Part shown: positions 1-10,154 of the stretch, in pieces
Layout: every line of letters starts with the position of its first letter
Numbering within the stretch: the stretch's first letter is position 1
NCBI GenBank assembly: GCA_964019135.1
Contig: CAXHSH010000284.1
Coordinates: 62,001 to 126,000, forward strand
DNA length: 64,000 nt
Source: Arenicola marina
Taxonomy: Eukaryota > Annelida > Polychaeta > Arenicolidae
Direction: 5' to 3'
The notes under the pieces: model-generated
Told to the model about the DNA's origin: nothing
Seen by the model: only the letters and a program-made list of their open reading frames with translations
Database searches by the model: none
Made by a program: the position numbers and the translations under genes

Positions 1-69
1 GGGCCCAACGTTGCTCAACTACGGGGATCGGACGAGAACCGGTGCTTTCAACGTGGTATGGCCGTAGGC
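1..69 (-). rRNA. 5S rRNA, copy 1 (partial, type B)
   Basis: This is the 5' 69 bases of a 5S gene; its 3' part lies outside the window. Read on the minus strand it starts GCCTACGGCCATACCAC, the conserved eukaryotic 5S 5' end. It carries G54 (GTTGAGC in place of the usual GTTAAGC), the mark of type B here. Position 90 is not in the window. Confidence 0.9.
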
Positions 70-1410
70 ACTGTAGATGGTTTGGGACTGCGTTATATAC
101 CTGACCTCGTCTACTGTTGCCTCAAGATGTGGGATAATCTTTAAATAGTTATCAGATAATCCATTTGTGTCCAACAATGCGTGCTATTGGGATGGGTTGT
201 CTACGATTGAGGCCTGACAGTTTACCAACTATATCAAGCGAGGCTCATGATTCGTACGCGCCGTGAACACGGACTCTCTAGCTGCTTCAGACCACACTCG
301 CCAGGCGGCGCTATCGTACGGCTTGGGCTGGATATTGCCAACCGGTAGTGCTAAAATCTGTCATATTTACAAGGAACTTGGAAGCGTCTTATATTTTAAA
401 GCGTTCAAGCGATTTAAATGTTGCGACATATCTACGATACGAATATACTTGATACAACCTGCGTGTTGCCCATACTCTTTTCTTTTATGTAGAGCCGGAG
501 TTTATTTGGATGACAGTACCTTCTTTAGACGACAGCAGCATATATACTTTAAGATCTGTTGCCAGTTGATGACATAAATAAATAAATCTCTGCCGGTGAT
601 CATCGCGTTTTCTTACAGTCTCTGAGTGATATTTCATGTATTTTGCCTTGTTTGATGCGCTGCTTGGGAAACGTTTGTTTCAATGACGTCTCGCGTAATC
701 CGGGGCGATAGGCGGCGTGGTCGCAGCAACTGACGGCGCCAAATTCTATATTTTCTCATTAGATTCAGCACACAGGTAGTGGACAGATGTGTGTCGACAT
801 CCGTCTCTTGAGACTGTAACGATGCGATCAGGACAGAAATACACTGATGCAGGTAGGTAAGTTACCCTGTTAACGTCACACATCGATAAGTTGCGCGTCG
901 AAAAGTATATAGTGTCAAGTAGGGCCTCTAATATGGTCGTATATAACAGTTATATGCATGTCAGTTGCCTATGTCTGGGAGGGGGCTGATTTGTTACTAT
1001 TGAGTGGGCAGACCGATACACGTTTGGCAAAATTTTGCCGTATTTATTCCTTCGTGGGGACGTTTTGGCGTGTGTCGACCGCATTAGACGCAGATTCCGT
1101 GGGTCCCTGTGACGTTTAAAGCTGGAGGATTGTTCTGGTGAGTGAGGGGGGGGGGGGATTGCATAGCTAAACAACTGCAACGTCAACCTATGCTTTAGTT
1201 GCTATTAAAATCAAGTTATTTTATTACTGTATAATGTTTCATATGGCAGAAATATGCAAACTTGGTTATCAATTTAGTAATAGCATGGAGTTGAAAAAGA
1301 AGGGCTTTCCATTACTTATCATGGGGATGCCACCATTTGGTGCGTAACTTCAATATGGGTCTAAAATCAATCTTTTGTCAAGTATTACTGAGTTGATTTG
1401 GTGACATGTA
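70..1410. other. Left spacer, unit 1 (5S upstream side)
   Basis: This stretch holds no recognisable gene. Seen in it are the 5S TATA-like box (93-99), an open frame with a GTG start at 263-577 (judged non-coding), and AATAAATAAAT just after that frame. There is also a perfect 15-bp inverted repeat ATATAAC-A-GTTATAT (941-955), a 14-bp palindrome GGCAAAATTTTGCC (1026-1039) and a G12 run (1146-1157). It shares rare variants with the left spacer of unit 7 (27916-29257), for example GTGTCGACATCC and TTTAGTTGC, which marks the two as a recent pair. Confidence 0.85.
93..99 (-). promoter_or_regulatory. TATA-like box of 5S genes (first of 15)
   Basis: The minus strand reads TATATAA at about -24 to -30 from the 5S start, where several invertebrate 5S genes have a TATA-like upstream element. 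The same heptamer stands at the same offset before every copy. It starts at 4251, 8830, 15349, 19572, 23282, 27939, 32096, 36695, 40404, 45091, 49797, 53640, 57537 and 61418. The base just 5' of it on the plus strand side differs by type: GACGGCG with type A, GACTGCG with type B. The role is inferred from position and conservation, in an array where homogenisation alone could conserve it. Confidence 0.65.
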
Positions 1411-3130
1411 ATCCAGAATACGAAATCCCCATGGACGCTTGGCGGTGACAATGGATCCACAATACGACTTCACCATGGTCACTGGGCGGTACCACGGGAT
1501 CCAGAATACGACTTCACCATGGTCACTGGGCGGCACCGTTGGATCCAGAATATGACGTAACCATGGTCACTTGGGGGTTCAATGGGATCCGGAATACGAA
1601 ATCACCATGCTCACTGGGCGGGGGCAAGGGATCCATAATACGACGTCACGGTATTCCCTGGGTGTCGCCATCGGATCCAGAATACGACATCACCATGGAC
1701 GCTGGGCGGTGTCATGGTACGAAGAATACGACGCCAACTTGGTCACTGGGCGGTGTCATGGTATCCAGCATACGACGTCACCTTGGTCACTGGGCGGTGT
1801 CATGGTACGAAGAATACGACGCCACCTTGGTCACTGGGCGGTGCTTTGGGGTGCAGAATACAACGTCACCATGGTCACAGGGGTGTTCCACGGGATCCTG
1901 AATACGACGTCACCTTGGTGACTGGGCGGTGTCATGGCATTCAGCATACGACGTCACCTTGGTCACTGGGTGGTGTCAGGGCATCCAGCATACGACATCA
2001 CCTTGGTCACTGAGAGATGCAGTGAAATCCAGAATACGACTTCACCATGGTCACTGGGCGGTGACAAGGGATCCAGAATACCACGCCGCCATAGTCACCG
2101 GGCGGTGTCATGGGATTCAGAATGCGATATCCCCATGGTCACTGGGCGGTGGCATGGGATCCAGAATACCACGTCACCATGGTCACTGGGCGGTACCATG
2201 GGATCCAGAATACTTCACCATGCTTATTGGGCAGCACCATTGGATCTAGAATATGACGTCACCATGGTCCCTTTGGGGTTCAAGGGGTTCCGGAATACGA
2301 AATGACCATGCTCACTGGGCGGCGACAAGGAATCCATAATACGACGTCACGGTGGTCCCTACGTTTCGCCATCGGATCCAGAATACGACATCAGCATGGT
2401 CACTGAGAGATGCCATGAAGTCCAGAATACGACGTCACCATGGTCACTGGCCGTGCCATGGGATCCAGGATACGACGTCACCATGGTCACTGGGCGGTGC
2501 TATGGGATTCAGAATGCGATATCTCCATGGTCAATGGATCCAGAATGCGACGTCACCATGGTCGCAGGCGGTGTCATGGGATCCAGAATACCACGTCACC
2601 ATGGTCACTGGGCGGTGGCATGGGATCCACAATGCGATATCCCCATGCTGACTGGATCCAGAATGCAACGTCATCATGGTCACTGCCGATGCAATGGGAT
2701 GCAGAATACGTCGTCACTATGGTCACTGGGCGGTGCCATGAGATCCAGAATGCGATATCCCCATGCTGACTGGATCCAGAATGCAACGTCATCATGGTCA
2801 CTGGCGATGCAATGGGATGCAGAATACGTCGTCACTATGGTCACTGGGCGGTGCCATGAGATCCAGAATGCGATATCCCCATGCTGACTGGATCCAGAAT
2901 GCAACGTATTCATGGTCACTGGCGATGCAATGGGATGCAGAATACGTCGTCACTATGGTCACTGGGCGGTGCCATGAGATCCAGAATGCGATATCACCGC
3001 CATGGGACCAAGAATGCGGCATCACGATGGTCGCTGGCCGGTGCCATGGGATCCAGAATACGTCTTCACCATGGTCAGTGGACGGTTCCATGGGATCCAG
3101 AAAACGACGTCACCATGGTCACTGGACGCC
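1411..3130. repeat. 44-bp minisatellite block, unit 1 (1720 bp)
   Basis: This is an imperfect tandem repeat with a 44-bp monomer built around GGATCC (BamHI), GAATACGACGTCA (AatII core), CCATGGTCAC (NcoI core) and TGGGCGG. Shortened monomers of about 30 bp lack the GGGCGGTGNCATG part. As 44 is not a multiple of 3, one block reads open in all three plus frames with three different repeating peptides (DVTMVTGRCHG, NTTSPWSLGG, RRHHGHWAV types). That is a property of the repeat and not evidence of coding. One canonical TGACGTCA lies at 2254-2261. The block matches that of unit 7 in length. Confidence 0.93.
2645..2998. repeat. 118-bp higher-order repeat, 3 copies (unit 1)
   Basis: Three successive 118-bp copies start at 2645, 2763 and 2881. 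Each equals two full 44-bp monomers plus one short 30-bp monomer. Each starts at ATGCTGACTGGATCC and runs through TCGTCACTATGGTCAC. The first copy has CACTGCCGATGC where the next two have CACTGGCGATGC; the third has CGTATTCATGG where others have CGTCATCATGG. Confidence 0.9.
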
Positions 3131-4109
3131 GTAATGAGTTCAACGGGAAAACGTCACCCTAGAAGTAAGAGATATGTTCATGTTCTGGAGCATTATCTGA
3201 CGCGGGTTGAACTAGGCGGTATGGGAGTTTATCACTGTAGTCGTTTGCCATGGCCGCTGGCTTCGGTCTAACGATGCAGTGGAATTTGATCACCCATGAC
3301 ATTTTCCCATAGGTTAATATTAATAGAGAATCATGGGAATGTTATATGTGAAGCGATGATTACCATCGTGGTAAAGTTTGGGATGCGACGAGGCTGGAGG
3401 TTACATACCAATAGAAACCACCACCCCCATGTTACGTAATGCAATAACCCAAATTTTCAAACCCATGCTAGAAAAAAATCGGTACCCATGTTTGACTATA
3501 TGGGCCGCGGGAAATGGAAAAGATAGAGCAAGTATCCAACTTTACTTTAAAAACAAACAGAACAGAGGTTGACGTGCGATATCTTTAGCTACAACCCATA
3601 GTATGACACCCCCCCTAGCGCGACCCGCCGGAAATTAGACACCCAGCGAATCAGCATGTGATGAGGTCGACCGAACAACGCACCCGTAACATCCGCAAGC
3701 ATGATTCAATACGCCACAGACTAATGCAACAGGTAGTAATCTGGCCAAACATTAGTAAAAGAAACTACATATGCAAAGAAGGAAATAACCAGTAACCATA
3801 TAACCCTGATATACGACCATATTTTAGGCACTACTTGACGGTATATACTTGTCTACGCAGCCACGACGACCTATTGATGTGTAACCTGGAGCGCATGTAG
3901 TCATAAGGTCCCCATCAACCGTCCCTGTGACAGGGCAAAGATGTATATCATAAGGGTAATTTTATGGTGAATGTGAATTTACTATTTGAGGACATCTTTA
4001 AGGCGAAACGTGTAACAATTGCTGGTGCTTGAAGGTAGTGGAGACGAATGGAAAAGAATGGAGAGAGAAAAACAGTATAGATGTTAAAAAAATGGTTGCG
4101 AAAACAAAA
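3131..4109. other. Right spacer, unit 1 (5S downstream side)
   Basis: This 979-bp stretch holds no recognisable gene. It contains an inverted repeat TTACCA-TCG-TGGTAA (3360-3374), a C7 run near 3608-3616, a perfect 13-bp inverted repeat CCCTGT-G-ACAGGG (3923-3935) and the 5S terminator T-runs at its right edge. It is the type A form (GTAATTTTATGG near 3956). Short open frames of 64, 72 and 77 codons exist but have no coding signal; one overlaps the 5S gene. Confidence 0.85.
4101..4109 (-). terminator. Pol III terminator of 5S genes (representative)
   Basis: On the minus strand the 5S 3' end GTAGAC runs straight into TTTTGTTTT. RNA polymerase III stops at runs of four or more T on the non-template strand, so this double run is a good terminator. 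It is kept directly 3' of all 14 complete copies, at the nine bases before plus-strand positions 8689, 15208, 19431, 23141, 27798, 31955, 36554, 40263, 44950, 49656, 53499, 57396 and 61277. Confidence 0.85.
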
Positions 4110-4227
4110 GTCTACAACACCCGGTATTCCCAGGCGGTCACCCATCCTAGTACTAACCGGGCCCAACGTTGCTTAACTACGGGGATCGGACGAGAACCGG
4201 TGCTTTCAACGTGGTATGGCCGTAGGC
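4110..4227 (-). rRNA. 5S rRNA, copy 2 (type A)
   Basis: 5S rRNA is the small RNA of the large ribosomal subunit, made by RNA polymerase III from an internal promoter. The minus strand aligns without a gap to animal 5S over 118 bases. It starts GCCTACGGCCATACCAC, has GTTAAGCAACGTTGGGCC (A-box region, about 50-64), GGATGGGTGACCGCC (C-box region, 80-97) and ends GGGTGTTGTAGAC before TTTT. Helix I closes (C3-G116, U4-A115, A5-U114, C6-G113), with a C2/A117 mismatch. Departures from the usual animal sequence, shared by all copies here, are T49 (usually A) and A80 (usually T). Hence it could be active or a degenerate member; homology itself is clear. Confidence 0.95.
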
Positions 4228-5576
4228 ACTGTAGATGGTTTGGGACGGCGTTATATACCTGACCTCGTCTACTGTTGCCTCAAGATGTGGGATAATCTTT
4301 AAATAGTTATCAGATAATCCATGTGTGTCCAACAATGCGTGTTATTGAGATGGGTTGTCTACGATTGAGGCCAGACAGTTTACCAACTATATCAAGCGAG
4401 GCTCATGATTCGCACGCGCCGTGAACACGGACTCTCTAGCTGCTTCAGACCACACTCGCCAGGCGGCGCTATCGTACGGCTTGGGCTGGATATTGCCAAC
4501 CGGTAGTGCTAAAATCTGTCATCTTTACAAGGAACTTGGAAGAGTCTTATATTTTAAAGCGTTCAAGCGATTTAAATGTTGCGACATATCTACGATACGA
4601 ATATACTTGATACAACCTGCGTGTTGCCCATACTCTTTTCTTTTATGTAGAGCCGGAGTTTATTTGGATGACAGTACCTTCTTTAGACGACAGCAGCATA
4701 TATACTTTAAGATCTGTTGCCAGTTGATGACATAAATAAATAAATCTCTGCCGGTGATCATCGCGTTTTCTTACAGTCTCTGAGTGATATTTCATGTATT
4801 TTGCCTTGTTTGATGCGCTTCTTGGGAAACGTTTGTTTCAATGACGTCTCGCGTAACCCGGGGCGATAGGCGGCGTGGTCGCAGCAACTGACGGCGCCAA
4901 ATTCTATATTTTCTCATTAGATTCAGCACACAGGTAGTGGACAGATGTGTGTGGACATCCGTCTCTTGAGACTGTAACGATGCGATCAGGACAGAAATAC
5001 ACTGGTGCAGGTAGGTAAGTTACCCTGTTAACGTCACACATCGATAAGTTGCGCGTCGAAAAGTATATAGTGTCAAGTAGGGCCTCTAATATGGTCGTAT
5101 ATAACAGTTATATGCATGTCAGTTGCCTATGTCTGAGAGGGGGCTGATTTGTTACTATTGAGTGGGCAGACTGATACACGTTTGGCAAAATTTTGCCGTA
5201 TTTATTCCTTCGTGGGGACGTTTTGGCGTGTGTCGACCGCATTAGACGCAGATTCCGTGGGTCCCTGTGACGTTTAAAGCTGGAGGATTGTTCCGGTGAG
5301 TGGGTGGGGGGGGGGGGGGGGGGGATGCATAGCTAAACAACTGCAACGTCAACCTATGCTTTATTTGCTATTAAAATCAAGTTATTTTATTACTGTAAAA
5401 TGTTTCATATGGCAGAAATATGCAAACTTGGTTATCAATTTAGTAATAGCATGGAGTTGAAAAAGAAGGGTTTTCCATTACTTATCATGGGGATGCCACC
5501 ATTTGGTGCGTAACCTCAATATGGGTCTAAAATCAATTTTTTGTCGAGTATTACTGAGTAGATTTGGTGACATGTA
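4228..5576. other. Left spacer, unit 2
   Basis: Same organisation as the unit 1 left spacer, in the form that usually follows a type A 5S gene (CATGTGTGTCC, GAGGCCAGACAG, ACTGTAAAATG, TTGTCGAG). The G-run is the longest in the window (G19, 5306-5324). No gene is seen; the open frame at 4421-4735 starts with GTG and is judged non-coding. Confidence 0.85.
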
Positions 5577-7719
5577 ATCCAGAATACGAAATCCCCATGG
5601 ACGCTGGGCGGTGACAATGGATCCAGAATACGACTTCACCATGGTCACTGGGCGGTACCACGGGATCCAGAATACGACTTCACCATGGTCACTGGGCGGC
5701 ACCGTTGGATCCAGAATATGACGTAACCATGGTCACTTGGGGGTTCAATGGGATCCGGAATACGACATCACCATGCTCACTGGGCGGGGGCAAGGGATCC
5801 ATAATACGACGTCATCATGGACGCTGGGCGGTGTCATTGTACGAAGAATACGACGCCACCTTGGTCACTGGGCGGTGCTTTGGGATCCAGAATACGACGT
5901 CACCATGGTCACAGGGGTGTTCCACGGGATCCTGAATACGACGTCACCTTGGTCACTGGGCTGTGTCATGGCATCCAGCATACGACGTCACCTTGGTCAC
6001 TGGGCGGTGTCATGGTACGAAGAATACGACGCCACATTGGTCACTGGGCGGTGCTTTGGGGTGCAGAATACAACGTCACCATGGTCACTGGGCGGTGACA
6101 AGGGATCCAGAATACCACGCCGCCATAGTCACCGGGCGGTTTCATGGGATTCAGAATGCGATATCCTCATGGTCACTGGATCCAGAATGCGACGTCACCA
6201 TGGTCACTGGGCGGTGGCATGGGATCCATAATACCACGTCACGATGGTCACTGGGCGGTACCATGGGATCCAGAATACTTCACCATGCTTATTGGGCAGC
6301 ACCATTGGATCCAGAAGATGACGTCACCATGGTCCCTTTGGGGTTCAATGGGTTCCGGAATACGAAATGACCATGCTCACTGGGCGGCGACAAGGGATCC
6401 ATAATACGACGTCACGGTGGTCCCTACGTGTCGCCATCGGATCCAGAATACGACATCAGCATGGTCACTGAGAGATGCCATGAAATCCAGAATACGACGT
6501 CACCATGGTCCCTGGCGGTGCCATGGGATCCAGGATACGACGTCACCTTGGTCACTGGGTGGTGTCAGGGCATCCAGCATACGACATCACCTTGGTCACT
6601 GAGAGATGCAGTGAAATCCAGAATACGACTTCACCATGGTCACTGGGCGGTGACAAGGGATCCAGAATACCACGCCGCCATAGTCACCGGGCGGTGTCAT
6701 GGGATTCAGAATGCGATATCCCCATGGTCACTGGGCGGTGGCATGGGATCCAGAATACCACGTCACCATGGTCACTGGGCGGTACCATGGGATCCAGAAT
6801 ACTTCACCATGCTTATTGGGCAGCACCATTGGATCTAGAATATGACGTCACCATGGTCCCGTTGGGGTTCAAGGGGTTCCGGAATACGAAATGACCATGC
6901 TCACTGGGCGGCGACAAGGAATCCATAATACGACGTCACGGTGGTCCCTACGTTTCGCCATCGGATCCAGAATACGACATCAGCATGGTCACTGAGAGAT
7001 GCCATGAAGTCCAGAATACGACGTCACCATGGTCACTGGCGGTGCCATGGGATCCAGGATACGACGTCACCATGGTCACTGGGCGGTGCTATGGGATTCA
7101 GAATGCGATATCTCCATGGTCAATGGATCCAGAATGCGACGTCACCATGGTCGCAGGCGGTGTCATGGGATCCAGAATACCACGTCACCATGGTCACTGG
7201 GCGGTGGCATGGGATCCACAATGCGATATCCCCATGCTGACTGGATCCAGAATGCAACGTCATCATGGTCACTGCCGATGCAATGGGATGCAGAATACGT
7301 CGTCACTATGGTCACTGGGCGGTGCCATGAGATCCAGAATGCGATATCCCCATGCTGACTGGATCCAGAATGCAACGTCATCATGGTCACTGGCGATGCA
7401 ATGGGATGCAGAATACGTCGTCACTATGGTCACTGGGCGGTGCCATGAGATCCAGAATGCGATATCCCCATGCTGACTGGATCCAGAATGCAACGTCATC
7501 ATGGTCACTGGCGATGCAATGGGATGCAGAATACGTCGTCACTATGGTCACTGGGCGGTGCCATGAGATCCAGAATGCGATATCACCGCCATGGGACCAA
7601 GAATGCGACATCACGATGGTCGCTGGCCGGTGCCATGGGATCCAGAATACGTCTTCACCATGGTCAGTGGACGGTTCCATGGGATCCAGAAAACGACGTC
7701 ACCATGGTCACTGGACGCC
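5577..7719. repeat. 44-bp minisatellite block, unit 2 (2143 bp)
   Basis: Same monomer family as unit 1. The right part, from about 6920, is near-identical to that of unit 4 from about 17662, part of a 4.1-kb duplicated segment that continues through 5S copy 3 into unit 3. Confidence 0.93.
7234..7587. repeat. 118-bp higher-order repeat, 3 copies (unit 2)
   Basis: Copies start at 7234, 7352 and 7470. The first carries the CACTGCCGATGC variant, as in the other triplicated blocks, so the three positions have kept their identity between units. Confidence 0.9.
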
Positions 7720-8688
7720 GTAATGAGTTCAACGGGAAAACGTCACCCTAGAAGTAAGAGATATGTTCATGTTCTGGAGCATTATCTGACGCGGGTTGAA
7801 CTAGGCGGTATGGGAGTTTATCACTGTAGTCGTTTGCCATGGCCGCTGGCTTCGGTCTAACGATGCACTGGAATTTGATCACCCATGACATTTTCCCATA
7901 GGTTAATATTAATAGAGAATCATGGGAATGTTATATGTGAAGCGATGATTACCATCGTGGTAAAGTTTGGGATGCGACGAGGCTGGAGGTTACATACCAA
8001 TAGAAACCACCACCCCCATGTTACGTAATGCAATAACCCAAATTTTCAAACCCATGCTAGAAAAAAATCGGTACCCATGTTTGACTATATGGGCCGCGGG
8101 AAATGGAGAAGATAGAGCAAGTATCCAACTTTACTTTAAAAACAAACAGAACAGAGGTTGACGTGCGATATCTTTAGCTACAACCCATAGTATGACACCC
8201 CCCCTAGCGCGACCCGCCGGAAATTAGACACCCAGCGAATCAGCATGTGATGAGGTCGACCGAACAACGCACCCGTAACATCCGCAAGCATGATTCAATA
8301 CGCCACAGACTAATGCAACAGGTAGTAATCTGGCCAAACATTAGTAAACGAAACTACATATGCAAAGAAGGAAATAACCAGTAACCATATAACCCTGATA
8401 TACGACCATATTTTAGGCACTACTTGACGGTATATACTTGTCTACGCAGCCACGACGACCTATTGATGTGTAACCTGGAGCGCATGTAGTCATAAGGTCC
8501 CCATCAACCGTCCCTGTGACAGGGCAAAGATGTATATCATAAGGGTAATTTTATGGTGAATGTGAATTTACTATTTGAGGACATCTTTAAGGCGAAACGT
8601 GTAACAATTGCTGGTGCTTGAAGGTAGTGGAGACGAATGGAGAGAGAAAAACAGTATAGATGTTAAAAAAATGGTTGCGAAAACAAAA
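7720..8688. other. Right spacer, unit 2 (969 bp, 10-bp deletion)
   Basis: No gene seen. It matches the 979-bp form but has lost 10 bp near 8636, where GAATGGAAAAGAATGGAGAG has become GAATGGAGAG, a loss between two GAATGGA repeats. It also has GGAAATGGAGAAGAT and TAGTAAACGAAAC. The same rare changes occur in the right spacer of unit 4 only. Confidence 0.85.
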
Positions 8689-8806
8689 GTCTACAACACC
8701 CGGTATTCCCAGGCGGTCACCCATCCTAGTACTAACCGGGCCCAACGTTGCTTAACTACGGGGATCGGACGAGAACCGGTGCTTTCAACGTGGTATGGCC
8801 GTAGGC
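8689..8806 (-). rRNA. 5S rRNA, copy 3 (type A)
   Basis: A complete 118-base type A copy with A54 and A90 and no change seen against copy 2. The TATA-like box is at 8830-8836 and the T-run terminator at 8680-8688. The copy lies inside the segment duplicated at 17.66-21.78 kb. Confidence 0.95.
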
Positions 8807-10154
8807 ACTGTAGATGGTTTGGGACGGCGTTATATACCTGACCTCGTCTACTGTTGCCTCAAGATGTGGGATAATCTTTAAATAGTTATCAGATAATCCA
8901 TGTGTGTCCAACAATGCGTGTTATTGGGATGGGTTGTCTACGATTGAGGCCAGACAGTTTACCAACTATATCAAGCGAGGCTCATGATTCGCACGCGCCG
9001 TGAACACGGACTCTCTAGCTGCTTCAGACCACACTCGCCAGGCGGCGCTATCGTACGGCTTGGGCTGGATATTGCCAACCGGTAGTGCTAAAATCTGTCA
9101 TCTTTACGAGGAACTTGGAAGAGTCTTATATTTTAAAGCGTTCAAGCGATTTAAATGTTGCGACATATCTACGATACGAATATACTTGATACAACCTGCG
9201 TGTTGCCCATACTCTTTTCTTTTATGTAGAGCCGGAGTTTATTTGGATGACAGTACCTTCTTTAGACGACAGCAGCATATATACTTTAAGATCTGTTGCC
9301 AGTTGATGACATAAATAAATAAATCTCTGCCGGTGATCATCGCGTTTTCTTACAGTCTCTGAGTGATATTTCATGTATTTTGCCTTGTTTGATGCGCTTC
9401 TTGGGAAACGTTTGTTTCAATGACGTCTCGCGTAACCCGGGGCGATAGGCGGCGTGGTCGCAGCAACTGACGGCGCCAAATTCTATATTTTCTCATTAGA
9501 TTCAGCACACAGGTAGTGGACAGATGTGTGTGGACATCCGTCTCTTGAGACTGTAACGATGCGATCAGGACAGAAATACACTGGTGCAGGTAGGTAAGTT
9601 ACCCTGTTAACGTCACACATCGATAAGTTGCGCGTCGAAAAGTATATAGTGTCAAGTAGGGCCTCTAATATGGTCGTATATAACAGTTATATGCATGTCA
9701 GTTGCCTATGTCTGAGAGGGGGCTGATTTGTTACTATTGAGTGGGCAGACTGATACACGTTTGGCAAAATTTTGCCGTATTTATTCCTTCGTGGGGACGT
9801 TTTGGCGTGTGTCGACCGCATTAGACGCAGATTCCGTGGGTCCCTGTGACGTTTAAAGCTGGAGGATTGTTCCGGTGAGTGGGTGGGGGGGGGGGGGGGG
9901 GAATGCATAGCTAAACAACTGCAACGTCAACCTATGCTTTATTTGCTATTAAAGTCAAGTTATTTTATTACTGTAAAATGTTTCATATGGCAGAAATATG
10001 CAAACTTGGTTATCAATTTAGTAATAGCATGGAGTTGAAAAAGAAGGGCTTTCCATTACTTATCATGGGGATGCCACCATTTGGTGCGTAACCTCAATAT
10101 GGGTCTAAAATCAATCTTTTGTCGAGTATTACTGAGTAGATTTGGTGACATGTA
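8807..10154. other. Left spacer, unit 3a
   Basis: Type A-linked form with G17 (9885-9901). It shares private variants with the unit 5 left spacer (TTTACGAGGAAC, TTAAAGTCAAG). No gene seen. Confidence 0.85.

Noticed and set aside
263..577. 104-residue protein candidate in each left spacer
   Set aside because: GTG start, no known domain, and only residue-changing differences among copies; conservation is explained by array homogenisation.
780..900. Linked spliced-leader or snRNA gene (GCAGGTAGGTAAGTTACC looks like a splice donor)
   Set aside because: I found no Sm site, no U1, U2, U4, U5 or U6 signature and no plausible leader on either strand.
950..1186. Minus-strand proline-rich frame next to the G-run
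   Set aside because: The proline run is only the complement of the variable G-run; its frame changes with run length.
1411..3130. CRISPR-like array
   Set aside because: Monomers are contiguous with no unique spacers between conserved repeats, and the 5S genes are eukaryotic.
3190..3220. tRNA B-box-like GGTTGAACTAG in the right spacer
   Set aside because: It differs from the B-box at key bases, and no A-box or cloverleaf fits around it.
1539..3271. Many overlapping frames of 60-208 codons with repeated NTTSPWSLGG, DVTMVTGRCHG and RRHHGHWAV peptides
   Set aside because: They come from a 44-bp repeat lacking stops in three frames. All frames are equally open, and lengths follow the monomer count.
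3378..3572. 64-codon frame in right spacers
   Set aside because: TTG start, no recognisable domain, and broken in units 6 and 7 by small changes without other consequence.
4029..4262. 77-codon plus-strand frame at every 5S gene
   Set aside because: It is antisense to the 5S rRNA and its terminator, so its sequence is fixed by the RNA gene.
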